Shown: positions 1 to 8,542, counted from the first letter of the stretch. The stretch is DNA of 64,000 bases from Streptomyces sp. CB01373 (GCF_002803075.1 NZ_NNBK01000017.1:62001-126000), one strand, 5' to 3'. Translations and numbers: made by a program. Notes: generated by a model not told the origin, from the sequence alone.

Positions 1-695
1 ACGAACCGCTCCTCGCCGCTGTTCTCGCCGCTGTGCGGATCCCATCTGACGCTGCCGTCAAGGTGGGCGGCCAGGGCGGGCAGGTTCTCCTGGCGGTGGG
101 CGAACCCGTAGAAGGATCCGAGCAGCATCGCGGCGTCCCCGACCGCCGCCAGCCCCTTGCCCCGGACGTCGCCGATGAGCAGCCGGGTGCTGGTGTGGGT
201 GCGCGCCGCGGCGTACAGGTCGCCGCCGATCTGCGCCTCGGCCTCGGCGGCGAGGTAGACGGAGGCGACGGTCAGCGGCCCGATCCGGTCCGGCAGTGGC
301 CGCAGCAGCACCTTCTGCGCGGCTTCGGACACGGAGCGCACCTGGCTCAGCACGCGCCTGTGCCGGTCGCGTACCGCCGTGAAGGCGACCACCACGATCG
401 CGCCTGCGGCCAGCGCGGCGATCTCCCCGTCCCGGCTCGCGATCCCCGCCGTGTGCTGGAACGAGGCCACCGTGAGCCGGGCTCCCACGGCCAGGACACC
501 GACCAGCGCGGTGAGCCGGGGTCCGGCGAACGCGGCGGTGACGGCGGGTGCCGCCATCAGCAGCGGTCCGAGCTCGACGTACGCCGGAGTCAGGGCGTCG
601 ATGAGGGATATCAGCGCGATCAGCGCGAACGGCAGTGCCACCAGCGCACGCCTCGGCCGCCCCCGCACCCCCGTGAACAGTTCATTGGCTCCCAT
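1..695 (-). CDS. Membrane-anchored SpoIIE-type PP2C phosphatase (C-terminus beyond window)
   Basis: The reading frame begins at an ATG (693-695) and runs off the left edge after about 231 codons. The first ~110 residues contain four or so hydrophobic segments ending in charged residues (VRDRHRR). A soluble part then starts with the SpoIIE/RsbU-type pattern: LLRPLPDRIGPLTVASVY, then GGDLY, then LLIGDVRGKG. The GGDLY and GDVRGKG aspartates are the usual metal ligands of this family, so the visible half of the active site is intact. Members dephosphorylate STAS-type anti-sigma antagonists; the substrate here is unknown, though a STAS protein lies at 11368-11766. The last metal-binding motif is not in the window. 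The gene is divergent from the phosphofructokinase. Confidence 0.82.
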   Translation of the reverse strand, partial: MGANELFTGVRGRPRRALVALPFALIALISLIDALTPAYVELGPLLMAAPAVTAAFAGPRLTALVGVLAVGARLTVASFQHTAGIASRDGEIAALAAGAIVVVAFTAVRDRHRRVLSQVRSVSEAAQKVLLRPLPDRIGPLTVASVYLAAEAEAQIGGDLYAAARTHTSTRLLIGDVRGKGLAAVGDAAMLLGSFYGFAHRQENLPALAAHLDGSVRWDPHSGENSGEERF

Positions 696-757
696 GGCCG
701 TCACCCAGACCTACCCTGCGGCCTTCGGTGTTCGCGCCGGGCTGACGCCGCCGGAAC

Positions 758-785
758 TTACAAGGCTCATACAAGACCATATAGC
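758..785 (+). promoter_or_regulatory. Possible sigma-70-type promoter upstream of the phosphofructokinase
   Basis: TTACAA at 758-763 and TATAGC at 780-785 are separated by 16 bp, within a locally AT-richer patch of the 237-bp divergent intergenic region (696-932). Transcription would start near 792 and leave a leader of about 140 nt. Assignment rests on hexamer resemblance only. Confidence 0.3.
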
Positions 786-932
786 GACAAAGCGACCGCC
801 GTGCGAGTGCACCGTCGCCCCGCGACCCCACAGGAGCTGTCCGGGGAGCCGTGGATCCGGACGCCCCCTCCCGTGCCGTGCGGCACGTCGGCGGCGGGTC
901 CAAGCTGGAGGGGGATCTGCGAGGGAGTGACC

Positions 933-1961
933 ATGCGGGTGGGAGTGCTGACCGGAGGCGGCGACTGCCCCGGTCTGAACGCGGTGATCCGCAGCGTCGT
1001 GCGCAAGGGCGCGCAGGAGTACGCCTGGGAGTTCGTCGGGATCGCGGACGGCTGGGGCGGCGCGGTCAAGGGCGTCACCCGTCCCCTGGACGTCGCGGCC
1101 GTGCGCGGGATCCTGCCGCTCGGCGGCACGATCCTCGGCTCCTCCCGCACCAACCCGCTCCGGATCGACGGGGGCATCGACCGCATCCGTGAGACGCTCC
1201 GCGACCACGAGATCGACGCCCTCGTCGTCATCGGCGGCGAGGACACGCTCGGCGTCGCGAGCGCGCTGTCCGACGCGGGGGTCGACCTGGTCGGCGTGCC
1301 CAAGACCATCGACAACGACGTCGGCGGCACCGACTACACCTTCGGCTTCGACACCGCGGTCGGCATCGCGACCGAGGCCATCGACCGCCTGCACACCACC
1401 GCGGAGTCGCACAAGCGCACGCTCGTCGTCGAGGTGATGGGGCGCCACTCCGGCTGGATCGCCCTGCACGCGGGCGTCGCGGGCGGCGCGAACGCCATCC
1501 TCATCCCGGAGGTGGAGTTCGACGTCGACCAGGTGTGTGCCTGGGTGGAGAGGCGCTTCGAGATCAACTACGCGCCGATCGTCGTCGTCGCGGAGGGCGC
1601 GGTCCCGCAGGCCGGGCAGATGGTGGTCAAGGACGAGTCGCGCGACGAGTTCGGGCACGTGCGGCTGTCCGGCATCGGCGACTGGCTGGCCCGGGAGCTG
1701 GAGCGCCGTACGCAGAAGGAGGCGCGTACGACGGTGCTCGGCCACGTCCAGCGGGGCGGCACGCCGTCCGCCTACGACCGGTGGCTCGCCACCCGCTTCG
1801 GACTGCACGCCGTGGACGCCCTCAGGGACGGAGCCTTCGGCACCATGGTGGCGCTGCGCGGCACGGATGTCGTACGCCTTCCGCTCGCGGACGTCACCGG
1901 CACGAACAAGCGGGTTCCCATGGAGCTGTACGAGGAGTTCGACGTCTTCTTCGGCACCTGA
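933..1961 (+). CDS. pfkA: 6-phosphofructokinase with pyrophosphate-type signature residues
   Basis: 342-residue PfkA-family enzyme phosphorylating fructose 6-phosphate. The N-terminal loop MRVGVLTGGGDCPGLN, the catalytic PKTIDND (residues 123-129) and the MGRHSGW substrate motif are present. Position 104, which lies in GGEDTLG, is Asp rather than the Gly of ATP-dependent enzymes, and position 124 is Lys. In this family Asp104 with Lys124 marks pyrophosphate-dependent phosphofructokinases such as that of Amycolatopsis methanolica, so PPi is the likelier phosphoryl donor (inference). The ATG at 933 is preceded by GAGGGAGTGACC. The upstream in-frame extension has no family similarity. It lies next to stress-island genes, so a low-energy glycolytic role is plausible. 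Confidence 0.93.
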   Translation: MRVGVLTGGGDCPGLNAVIRSVVRKGAQEYAWEFVGIADGWGGAVKGVTRPLDVAAVRGILPLGGTILGSSRTNPLRIDGGIDRIRETLRDHEIDALVVIGGEDTLGVASALSDAGVDLVGVPKTIDNDVGGTDYTFGFDTAVGIATEAIDRLHTTAESHKRTLVVEVMGRHSGWIALHAGVAGGANAILIPEVEFDVDQVCAWVERRFEINYAPIVVVAEGAVPQAGQMVVKDESRDEFGHVRLSGIGDWLARELERRTQKEARTTVLGHVQRGGTPSAYDRWLATRFGLHAVDALRDGAFGTMVALRGTDVVRLPLADVTGTNKRVPMELYEEFDVFFGT

Positions 1962-1997
1962 CGCGCGGTCACCGTACGTGCGGTCACCGTATGTGCG

Positions 1998-2858
1998 TCA
2001 GCCGTGGGGCACGACGGCCACCGGGCAGTGGGAGTGGTGGAGCACGGCGTGGGCCACGGGACCCAGCCGCTGCTCGGCCGCCCGCGGGCTCGTACGCCGG
2101 CCGACGACGAGCAGGCCCGCCCGCTGCGAGGCGTGCACCAGCGCGTGGGCCGGGTGGAGCAGGACGACGTCGGGCAGCACGGAGACGTCCGGATACCTCT
2201 CCCGCGGCTCCCGGAGCACGTCGGACAGCCGCTGGACCTCCTCGTCCTCCCACGCCGCCCGGTCCTCCTCGGGTACCGCGAGCGCGGTCCACGGCGGAGC
2301 GCCGGTGAGGGCCCACGCGTGCACGGCTCGCAGCCTGTCCGTATGGAGCCGAGCCGCGTCGAAGGCGAACTCCACGGGGGGCTCGGCCGCCCTGCGGGCG
2401 TCGACTCCCACGGCCACCTCCGCCTCGTGCCGTGCGGCGGCGGGCGGCCGGGGCACGACCACCACGGGACAGGGCGCGCGGCTCGCCGCCGCCAGCGCAG
2501 TCGAGCCCACCACGAGACCGTCGAATCCGCCGTCCCCGCGCGCCCCGACGACGAGGAGCTCGGCCGTCCGGGCGGCGGAGAGCAGGGCGGCCGGGGCCGA
2601 GCCGGTCACCTGCACGCTGCTCATCGCCACACCGGGACGCCTCGCCGCGAGAGCGGCCTCGGCGCGCCCAAGCACCTCCTCGCCGGACCGCTGCCAGGAA
2701 AGGGCGAACGCCGGTTCGGCTATGCCGTCGGCGGGGTCGGGAACGGCGAGAACCAGCCGTAGTTCCAGACCGCGGCGGCCCGCCTCCTCGGCCGCCCACT
2801 CGCCCGCGACGAGGCTCTCCCGGGACGCGTCGATCCCGGCCATGAGGAAACGGGTCAT
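1998..2858 (-). CDS. Universal stress protein, two UspA domains
   Basis: 286 residues with two tandem UspA domains (about 1-140 and 145-286). The first begins MTRFLMAGIDAS and ends with the ATP-binding-type loop GARGDGGFDGLVVGST then PCPVVVVPR. The second has VGRRTSPRAAEQRLGPVAH and ends in CPVAVVP. Universal stress proteins bind ATP or other nucleotides and accumulate under starvation or hypoxia; no enzymatic activity is implied. The ATG at 2858 has a good GGGGAGGACC site; a long in-frame extension upstream overlaps the divergent kinase and is not credible. It is divergent from the DevS-like sensor kinase at 3023, suggesting shared control. Confidence 0.92.
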   Translation of the reverse strand: MTRFLMAGIDASRESLVAGEWAAEEAGRRGLELRLVLAVPDPADGIAEPAFALSWQRSGEEVLGRAEAALAARRPGVAMSSVQVTGSAPAALLSAARTAELLVVGARGDGGFDGLVVGSTALAAASRAPCPVVVVPRPPAAARHEAEVAVGVDARRAAEPPVEFAFDAARLHTDRLRAVHAWALTGAPPWTALAVPEEDRAAWEDEEVQRLSDVLREPRERYPDVSVLPDVVLLHPAHALVHASQRAGLLVVGRRTSPRAAEQRLGPVAHAVLHHSHCPVAVVPHG

Positions 2859-3022
2859 CCGGTCCTCCCCTGGGGCACAGAGGACCATTGTGGACGGGCC
2901 GTCATCGCGGCACCAGTGGAACCGGCCGGGCTCCCGGTGCCCTGGCCTGCCGGGGCCGTTAATGTGGCTGGCAGGTGGGTGAGAGGGCTTTCGGTGGTGC
3001 GCGGGGTTTGGAGGGTTCGCCG

Positions 3023-4777
3023 GTGAGTGGTTCCGGGGAGTCGGTGGAGGCCCGTGTGCGGCTGCCGCAGTTGCGGTTGGACGAGTTGCTGGGGGAGTTG
3101 CAGGCGCGTCTCGACGCGGCGCGCAGTACCCGGGACCGGGTGCACAGTCTGCTGGAGGCGGTGCTCGCGGTCGGCCGGGAGCTGGACCTGGAGCAGGTGC
3201 TGTACAGCATCGTGGACGCCGCGGCGACGCTGGTGGACGCCGAGTACGCGGCGCTGGGCGTGATCGGCCCGGACGGCAGGCGGCTGTCGGCGTTCCACAC
3301 CGTCGGGGTGAGCGAGGAGGGGATCGCGCGGATCGGCCCGTTCCCCGAAGGGCACGGCATCCTGGGCGAGCTGATCCGGCATCCGGAACCGCTGCGGCTG
3401 ACGAAGCTGTCGGAACATGCGGCGTCGTACGGCTTCCCCGAGCACCATCCGCCGATGAACACGTTCCTCGGCGTTCCGATCCGGGTGCGGGACCAGGTCT
3501 TCGGCAATCTGTACCTGACCGAGAAGCGCGGCGGTCTGGAGTTCGACGAGGACGACGAGTCGGTGCTGGCCACGCTGGCGGTGGCGGCGGGCGTGGCGAT
3601 CGACAACGCGCGGCTGTACGAGGAGTCACGGCTGCGGGAGCGCTGGCTGCGCGCGATGGCGGAGATCACGCAGAACCTGATGTCGGGTGCCGACCAGGCG
3701 GAGGTCCTGGGGCTGATAGCCGAGCGCGCGCGGGAGATCACCGGGGCGGCGCTGGCGGCGATGTCGACGCCGGTGAAGGAGACCGGGACGCTGAGCGTGG
3801 AGCTGGCGATCGGCCAGGAGGCGGAGGCGCACCGGGGTCTGGTGCTGCCGGTGGAGGGCACGCTGACCGGGGAGGCGTTCACCGGCGGGGTACCGGTGAG
3901 CAGCCCGGACATCTCGCGTGACCCGCGGGTGACGGCGGGTCCGCCCCGGTTCGCGGGCCTGGGTCCCGCGGTGGCGGTGCCGGTAGGGGGCCCGGGCGAT
4001 CACGTGCGCGGGGTGGTCCTGCTCGTACGGGAGGCCGGCGCGAACGACTTCTCCAGCAAGGAGCTGGAGCTGCTGAAGGGATTCGCGGCGCAGGCCGCCG
4101 TGGCGATGGAGCTGGCCGGGCGGCGGCGGGACGCGGAGCAGATCGCGCTGCTGGAGGACCGCGACCGGATCGCCCGGGACCTGCACGACCTCGCCATCCA
4201 GCGGTTGTTCGCGACGGGCATGACCCTGCAGAGCGCGGGCCGGTTCATCGACCATCCGGGGGCCAAGGAGCGGGTGCTGCGGGCGGTCGACGACCTGGAC
4301 GAGACGATCAAGATCGTCAGGTCGACGATCTTCGGTCTGCGGGCGCACGACGAGGAGGCGGGCGCCGGACTGCGGACGCGGGCGGTGCAGGTGGTCGGAA
4401 AGGCCGCGCCGGTGCTCGGGTTCGCACCCGGGGTGCGGATGGAGGGGCTGCTGGACACCCATGTGTCGCGGGAGACCGCGGACGAGGTGGTGGCGGTGCT
4501 GTCCGAGGCGCTGACGAACATCGCCCGGCACGCGCACGCCGACCGTGCGGAGGTGGCGCTGGAGACCGACGGCCGCAGCGTACGGCTGACGGTCACGGAC
4601 AACGGCGTGGGGATCCCCGCCGAGGGCCGCCGCAGCGGACTGTCCAACATGGCCGAACGGGCCCGCCGGCTGGACGGCGGCCTGGAGTGGACCACACCCG
4701 AGGGCGGGGGCACGAGGCTGGTCTGGCACGTGCCCGTGGGCTCCGCGGAGGCCGCGCGGTCCTCGTCGAAGGCGTGA
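3023..4777 (+). CDS. DevS/DosT/OsdK-like sensor histidine kinase with two GAF domains
   Basis: 584 residues. A short N-terminal helix leads into GAF-A (about 45-190), GAF-B (about 215-360), a HisKA_3 dimerisation helix with DRIARDLHDLAIQ (His near residue 389) and an HATPase domain with ALTNIARHAHA and NGVGIPAEG. GAF-A contains EHHPPMNTFLGVPIRVR, closely like the haem-binding GAF of mycobacterial DevS/DosT, whose proximal His lies in this motif (His pair near 141-142 here). Such kinases sense oxygen, CO, NO or redox state and phosphorylate a DosR-type regulator. The GTG at 3023 was chosen because GGAGGG lies 7 nt upstream; an earlier GTG at 2975 is possible. No response regulator gene is adjacent, unlike osdK-osdR in S. 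coelicolor. Confidence 0.92.
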   Translation: MSGSGESVEARVRLPQLRLDELLGELQARLDAARSTRDRVHSLLEAVLAVGRELDLEQVLYSIVDAAATLVDAEYAALGVIGPDGRRLSAFHTVGVSEEGIARIGPFPEGHGILGELIRHPEPLRLTKLSEHAASYGFPEHHPPMNTFLGVPIRVRDQVFGNLYLTEKRGGLEFDEDDESVLATLAVAAGVAIDNARLYEESRLRERWLRAMAEITQNLMSGADQAEVLGLIAERAREITGAALAAMSTPVKETGTLSVELAIGQEAEAHRGLVLPVEGTLTGEAFTGGVPVSSPDISRDPRVTAGPPRFAGLGPAVAVPVGGPGDHVRGVVLLVREAGANDFSSKELELLKGFAAQAAVAMELAGRRRDAEQIALLEDRDRIARDLHDLAIQRLFATGMTLQSAGRFIDHPGAKERVLRAVDDLDETIKIVRSTIFGLRAHDEEAGAGLRTRAVQVVGKAAPVLGFAPGVRMEGLLDTHVSRETADEVVAVLSEALTNIARHAHADRAEVALETDGRSVRLTVTDNGVGIPAEGRRSGLSNMAERARRLDGGLEWTTPEGGGTRLVWHVPVGSAEAARSSSKA

Positions 4778-4859
4778 CCGGGGCGGAGTCGAGGGAGTGA
4801 CCGGGGTTTCACCCGGGCAGTGACCGGCGCCGGGGCGCACCGTACGGACGTGGGACGGA

Positions 4860-5330
4860 TCAGCCGGGCCGGCCGTGGTCCGGGCGTACCTCGTGGTCAG
4901 GGCGCACCACGACCACCGGGCAGGCCGCGTGCTGGGCGCAGCGCTGGCTGACCGAGCCCAGCATCGCGCGGGCGAAGCCGCCGCGACCCCGGCTGCCCAC
5001 GACGAGGACGTCCGCCCCCGCCGAGGCGCGGATCAGCACCTCCGACGGATCGCCCTCGACCAGGTACTCGACCAAGTGCGCCGGCCGGTCGTCGCCGAAG
5101 ACACCCCGCAGACCCTGCGCGAAGCGCTCCCGGGCCTGCTCCAGGTCGAACTCGGGATCGATCGCGGGGCCGGTCCAGCCGATGGCCGACGGCGTGTCCC
5201 AGGCGTGGATCGCCTCCATGACACCGCCGACGAGCCGCGCGTATTCCGCCGCCCAGCGCAGCGCCGCGCACGAGGACGGCGAACCGTCCACGCCCACGAC
5301 CACCCGGCGTCGCGGTGCGGAAGGCTGCAT
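4860..5330 (-). CDS. Universal stress protein, single domain
   Basis: 156-residue single UspA domain: RRRVVVGVDGS near the N-terminus, AIHAWDTP after the first helix, and a canonical nucleotide loop GSRGRGGFARAMLGSVS followed by CPVVVVRP. The full G-2X-G-9X-G-S pattern suggests ATP binding. The ATG at 5330 follows GAGGTGGCC; a GTG two codons earlier is an alternative. The gene is divergent from the two-domain universal stress protein at 5576, and the 245 bp between them carry two DosR-box-like inverted repeats. Confidence 0.92.
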   Translation of the reverse strand: MQPSAPRRRVVVGVDGSPSSCAALRWAAEYARLVGGVMEAIHAWDTPSAIGWTGPAIDPEFDLEQARERFAQGLRGVFGDDRPAHLVEYLVEGDPSEVLIRASAGADVLVVGSRGRGGFARAMLGSVSQRCAQHAACPVVVVRPDHEVRPDHGRPG

Positions 5331-5416
5331 GGCCACCTCACTGAGCAGTCGTTGTGCCTACGTCCACGCTGCCCGGCCCGAGGCGACCGTGCCAGCCGGG
5401 GACCGGCCCGGTCAGG

Positions 5417-5450
5417 GGGCCGGTCGGCCCTGGTGCGGGACCAGCGGCCC
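5417..5450. promoter_or_regulatory. Pair of DosR-box-like inverted repeats
   Basis: GGGCCGGTCGGCCC (5417-5430) and GGGACCAGCGGCCC (5437-5450) both fit GGGNC-N4-GGCCC and have centres exactly 20 bp apart, about two helical turns. The mycobacterial DosR/DevR box is GGGAC-N4-GTCCC inside a 20-bp palindrome and often occurs in tandem. The pair lies between two divergent universal stress genes. Binding by a DosR/OsdR-type regulator is inferred from geometry; a very GC-rich genome makes chance matches possible. Confidence 0.45.
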
Positions 5451-5488
5451 ATGGCCGCCGCGCCGGCCGACGGCGATTCTCGGAGGCA

Positions 5489-5530
5489 GATCAACAGATC
5501 AGCGGACCAACGGATCAACAGATCAGCGGA
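5489..5530. repeat. Tandem 24-bp direct repeat before a stress gene
   Basis: Two perfect 18-bp copies of GATCAACAGATCAGCGGA (5489-5506 and 5513-5530), period 24 bp, continuing into GATCAATGAAG. The tract is AT-richer than its surroundings and sits 45 bp upstream of the start codon at 5576, so it would lie in the 5' leader or promoter. Confidence 0.8.
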
Positions 5531-5575
5531 TCAATGAAGTTCCCGTCGCGGCAGCGCCGCAGGAGGTGGCAGTCC

Positions 5576-6481
5576 ATGCCTCGCACCGTCACTGTCGGTC
5601 TCGACGGCTCACCCGAGAGCCGGGCCGCCGCCGAATGGGCGGCGCGGGAGGCCGCGATGCTCGGGCTGCCGGTCCGGCTCGTCCATGTGGGGGAGCCGGT
5701 GCCCGAGCCCCTGGCGCAGGCACCGCTGCTCGGTGCGGAGGCGCGTCGGCACTGGACCGAGAGGGTGCTCCGCGAGGCCGCCGAAGGACTGCGGTTGCGC
5801 CATCCGGGTGTCGAGGTGCGTGCCGAGCACCTGTCGGGCCGTCCCGCCGAGGTGCTCACCGAGGAGGCGGCCGGCGCCGAAGTGCTCGTGCTCGGCTCGC
5901 GCGCCCTCGGCAGGGTCGGCGGCTTCCTGGTCGGCTCGGCCGGGCTGTCCGTCCTGGCGCACGCCGAGCGTCCCGTCGTGCTGGTACGGGCCGGGGAGCA
6001 GGCCGCCGACGAGCACGAGACGGACCGGGCGGGCCTCCCCTCCGCCGCGGCCGCCCGCCGGCCCGTCGTCCTGGGCCTCGACACCGCGCACCCGGACGAG
6101 GACCTGATCCGGTTCGCCTTCGAGGCGGCCGCCCGCCGCGGTACGTCGCTGCGCGTCGTGCACGGCTGGTACCCGCCGCTGTACTACGGCTACGGCGTGC
6201 CCGCCGACGCCGAACTGCTCACCTCGCCCGCGGTGGCCGAGGCCGCCGCACTGACCGAGGCGTTGTGCCCCTGGCGGCGGAAGTACCCGGACGTCGAAAT
6301 CGTCGAGGTCTCCCGCCCCGGCAGCGCCGCGGAACTGCTCGTCGACGCCTCCCGCGCGGCATCCCTCGTCGTGGTGGGCCGGCGCGTGCGCCGCAGCCCC
6401 CTGGGCGCCCGCGTCGGGCACGTCACCCACGCCGTCCTGCACCACGCCGCCGCCCCTGTCGCGGTCGTCGCCCACCCCTGA
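5576..6481 (+). CDS. Universal stress protein, two UspA domains
   Basis: 301 residues, two UspA domains. Domain 1 starts MPRTVTVGLDGSPESRAA and ends at LGSRALGRVGGFLVGSAG, a variant of the ATP loop. Domain 2 starts RRPVVLGLDTAHPDEDLI and ends VGRRVRRSPLGARVGH then VAVVAHP. The loss of the strict G-2X-G-9X-G pattern in both halves suggests altered or absent nucleotide binding. The ATG at 5576 has a strong AGGAGGTGG ribosome binding site; the long upstream in-frame extension covers the repeat and operator tract and is not coding-like. Confidence 0.92.
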   Translation: MPRTVTVGLDGSPESRAAAEWAAREAAMLGLPVRLVHVGEPVPEPLAQAPLLGAEARRHWTERVLREAAEGLRLRHPGVEVRAEHLSGRPAEVLTEEAAGAEVLVLGSRALGRVGGFLVGSAGLSVLAHAERPVVLVRAGEQAADEHETDRAGLPSAAAARRPVVLGLDTAHPDEDLIRFAFEAAARRGTSLRVVHGWYPPLYYGYGVPADAELLTSPAVAEAAALTEALCPWRRKYPDVEIVEVSRPGSAAELLVDASRAASLVVVGRRVRRSPLGARVGHVTHAVLHHAAAPVAVVAHP

Positions 6482-6636
6482 CCGCCACCCGAGCACGGCC
6501 CCTGACCGACGTACCCCGAGCACGGCCCCCGACCGTCACCGAGTAACCGCCCCCCGACCAGCACGAGCACCGGCCCGCACGAGCACCGGCACCACGAGCA
6601 CCCGCGCACCGAACACCACAGGACCCCATCCGAGGA
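6482..6636. repeat. Degenerate repeats in the leader of the alcohol dehydrogenase gene
   Basis: The 164-bp interval holds two near-identical copies of CCGAGCACGGCCCCNGACCG (around 6490-6537) followed by four copies of a CACGAGCACC(GG) unit. Unlike normal Streptomyces intergenic DNA it is simple and C-rich on the plus strand. No hairpin or open frame with coding bias was seen. Confidence 0.6.
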
Positions 6637-6645
6637 GTGAGGATC

Positions 6646-7668
6646 ATGAAGGCTGCGGTCGTACGGACCTTCGGCGAACCCCTGGTCATCGAGGAGCGCC
6701 CGGACCCCGAGCCAGGACCCGGCCGGGTGCGCGTCCGCGTCGAGGCCTGCGGCCTGTGCCACACCGACATCCACGCCGCCCACGGCGACTGGCCGGTCAG
6801 GCCCGACCCGCCGTTCGTGCCCGGCCACGAGGGCGTCGGCCTCGTGGAGAAACTCGGTGAGGGCGTCACCCACCTGGCCGTGGGGCAGCGGGTGGCCGTG
6901 CCGTGGCTCGGCCACGCCTGCGGTCGCTGCGAGCACTGCCTGTCCGGCTGGGAGACGCTGTGCGAGCAGCAGATCAACACCGGATACGGCTGCGACGGCG
7001 GCTACGCCGAGAAGATGACGGCCTGGGCGGACTTCGCACAGCCGGTGCCCGACGGTGTCTCCCCCCTCGACGCGGCCCCGCTGACCTGCGCGGGCGTCAC
7101 CACGTACAAGGCACTCAAGGTCGCCGGCGTCCGGCCGGCCCAGCTCGTGGCGATCTCCGGGGTCGGTGGACTCGGCCACCTGGCCGTGCAGTACGCCAAG
7201 ATCGCCGGCGCCCGTGTCGCCGCGATCGACGTCACCGACGACAAGCTCGAACTCGCCGCCGAACTCGGCGCGGACATCCTCATCGACGCCCGCACCCAGG
7301 ACGTCGGCCGGGAGCTCAAACGGTACGGCGGCGCCCACGCGGCCATCGCCCTCGCGGTGAACGAGGCCGCCTTCGAGGCGGTCGCCTCCGGGTTGCGGCG
7401 CGGCGGCAGGCTCGTCATGGTGGCCCTGCCCGCGCAGGGCACCGTCCGAGTGCCGATCTTCGACACCGTGCTCGGCGGCACCTCCGTGATCGGCTCGATC
7501 GTCGGCACCCGGCAGGACCTCGCAGAGGTCTTCCAACTGCACGCGGAGGGCCGCACCCGGGTCATCCGGGAGAGCCGACCGCTCGGCGCCGTGAACGAGT
7601 CCATCGACGAGGTGCTGCGCGGTCAGGTCAAGGCCCGCATCGTGTTCGACCTCGGAGAGGGAGGCTGA
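6646..7668 (+). CDS. Zinc-dependent alcohol dehydrogenase (AdhP-like)
   Basis: 340-residue medium-chain dehydrogenase. Catalytic zinc ligands are in ACGLCHTD and PGHEGVG; the four structural-zinc cysteines are in GHACGRCEHCLSGWETLC; the Rossmann motif is ISGVGGLGHLAVQ. The sequence is of the ethanol/primary alcohol dehydrogenase type that uses NAD(H). In a hypoxia-type island it may recycle NADH by reducing aldehydes (inference). The ATG at 6646 is preceded by GAGGAGTGAGGATC; a GTG at 6637 is less well placed. The next gene starts 5 bp downstream, so the two are probably cotranscribed. Confidence 0.94.
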   Translation: MKAAVVRTFGEPLVIEERPDPEPGPGRVRVRVEACGLCHTDIHAAHGDWPVRPDPPFVPGHEGVGLVEKLGEGVTHLAVGQRVAVPWLGHACGRCEHCLSGWETLCEQQINTGYGCDGGYAEKMTAWADFAQPVPDGVSPLDAAPLTCAGVTTYKALKVAGVRPAQLVAISGVGGLGHLAVQYAKIAGARVAAIDVTDDKLELAAELGADILIDARTQDVGRELKRYGGAHAAIALAVNEAAFEAVASGLRRGGRLVMVALPAQGTVRVPIFDTVLGGTSVIGSIVGTRQDLAEVFQLHAEGRTRVIRESRPLGAVNESIDEVLRGQVKARIVFDLGEGG

Positions 7669-7673
7669 GGACC

Positions 7674-8540
7674 ATGGATCTGCCGCTGGTCGTCGGAGTC
7701 GACGGTTCCGAATCCAGCCTGCGGGCCGCCGACTGGGCTGCCGACGAGGCCGCCCTGCGCGCGGTGCCGCTGCGGGTCGTGTACGCCTCGCTCTGGGAGC
7801 GCTACGAGGGCGCCGCGCTCGCACGCGAACTCGGCAAGCCGGACGGCCAGGTGGAGGCCGAGGAGGTGGTCGCGGCCGCCGCCCGGCGCGCCCGCGCCCG
7901 CCATCCCGGCCTGCCGATCAGCAGGGCCGCGCTGCCCGAGGCGCCCGAGTACGCGCTGGTGCGGGAGGGCAAGAACGCCTCCGTCCTGGTCGTGGGCGCC
8001 CGCGGCCGCAGCCCGGTCGTCGATCTGCTGCTGGGCTCCGTCAGCCTGTGGGTGGCCGCGCATGCCGACTGCCCGGTGATCGTGATCCGCGGCAGCCACG
8101 ACAACCAGGCCCGCGTCCCGGTGAACGGCCGTGTCGTCGTCGGCGTCGGGGACCGGTCGGCGGCGGCGGTGCGCTTCGCCGCCGAGGAGGCCCTGCGCCG
8201 CGCGGCCGAACTGGAGGCCGTACGGGCCTGGCGGTGCCCCGCGCACGAGGCCCTCGACCATCCGCTGATCGGCGGGGAGCCCGAGCGGGTGTACGAGGAG
8301 CGGGCCGTCGACGACCTGGAGTCGGCGCTGCGGGACGTGCCGCCGGAGGTGAAGGTACGCCGGCGCACCGCGGAGGGAACCGCCCGCCGGGTGCTGCTGG
8401 ACGCCTCGCCGGGCGCGGACCTGCTCGTGGTCGGAACCCGGCGCCGGTCGGGACGGTTCGGGCTCCAGCTCGGCCGGGTCGCCCACACCGCCCTGCACCA
8501 CTCGGCCTGTCCGGTGGCCGTGGTGCCCGAACGGGCGTGA
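7674..8540 (+). CDS. Universal stress protein, two UspA domains, cotranscribed with alcohol dehydrogenase
   Basis: 288 residues. Domain 1: MDLPLVVGVDGSESSL, a shared YASLWERYEG segment, then VGARGRSPVVDLLLGSVS and CPVIVIRGS. Domain 2 starts GRVVVGVGDRS and ends VGTRRRSGRFGLQLGRVAH and CPVAVVPERA. The ATG at 7674 lies 5 bp after the dehydrogenase stop with GGAGGCTGAGG upstream. It is a close paralogue of the protein encoded at 14748-15623, sharing the YASLWERYEG block and the FGLQLGR ending. Confidence 0.93.
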   Translation: MDLPLVVGVDGSESSLRAADWAADEAALRAVPLRVVYASLWERYEGAALARELGKPDGQVEAEEVVAAAARRARARHPGLPISRAALPEAPEYALVREGKNASVLVVGARGRSPVVDLLLGSVSLWVAAHADCPVIVIRGSHDNQARVPVNGRVVVGVGDRSAAAVRFAAEEALRRAAELEAVRAWRCPAHEALDHPLIGGEPERVYEERAVDDLESALRDVPPEVKVRRRTAEGTARRVLLDASPGADLLVVGTRRRSGRFGLQLGRVAHTALHHSACPVAVVPERA

Positions 8541-8542
8541 GG

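Noticed and set aside
2859..4777. Search for a DosR/OsdR-type LuxR-family response regulator near the sensor kinase
   Set aside because: No receiver plus LuxR helix-turn-helix protein was seen on either strand anywhere in the window.
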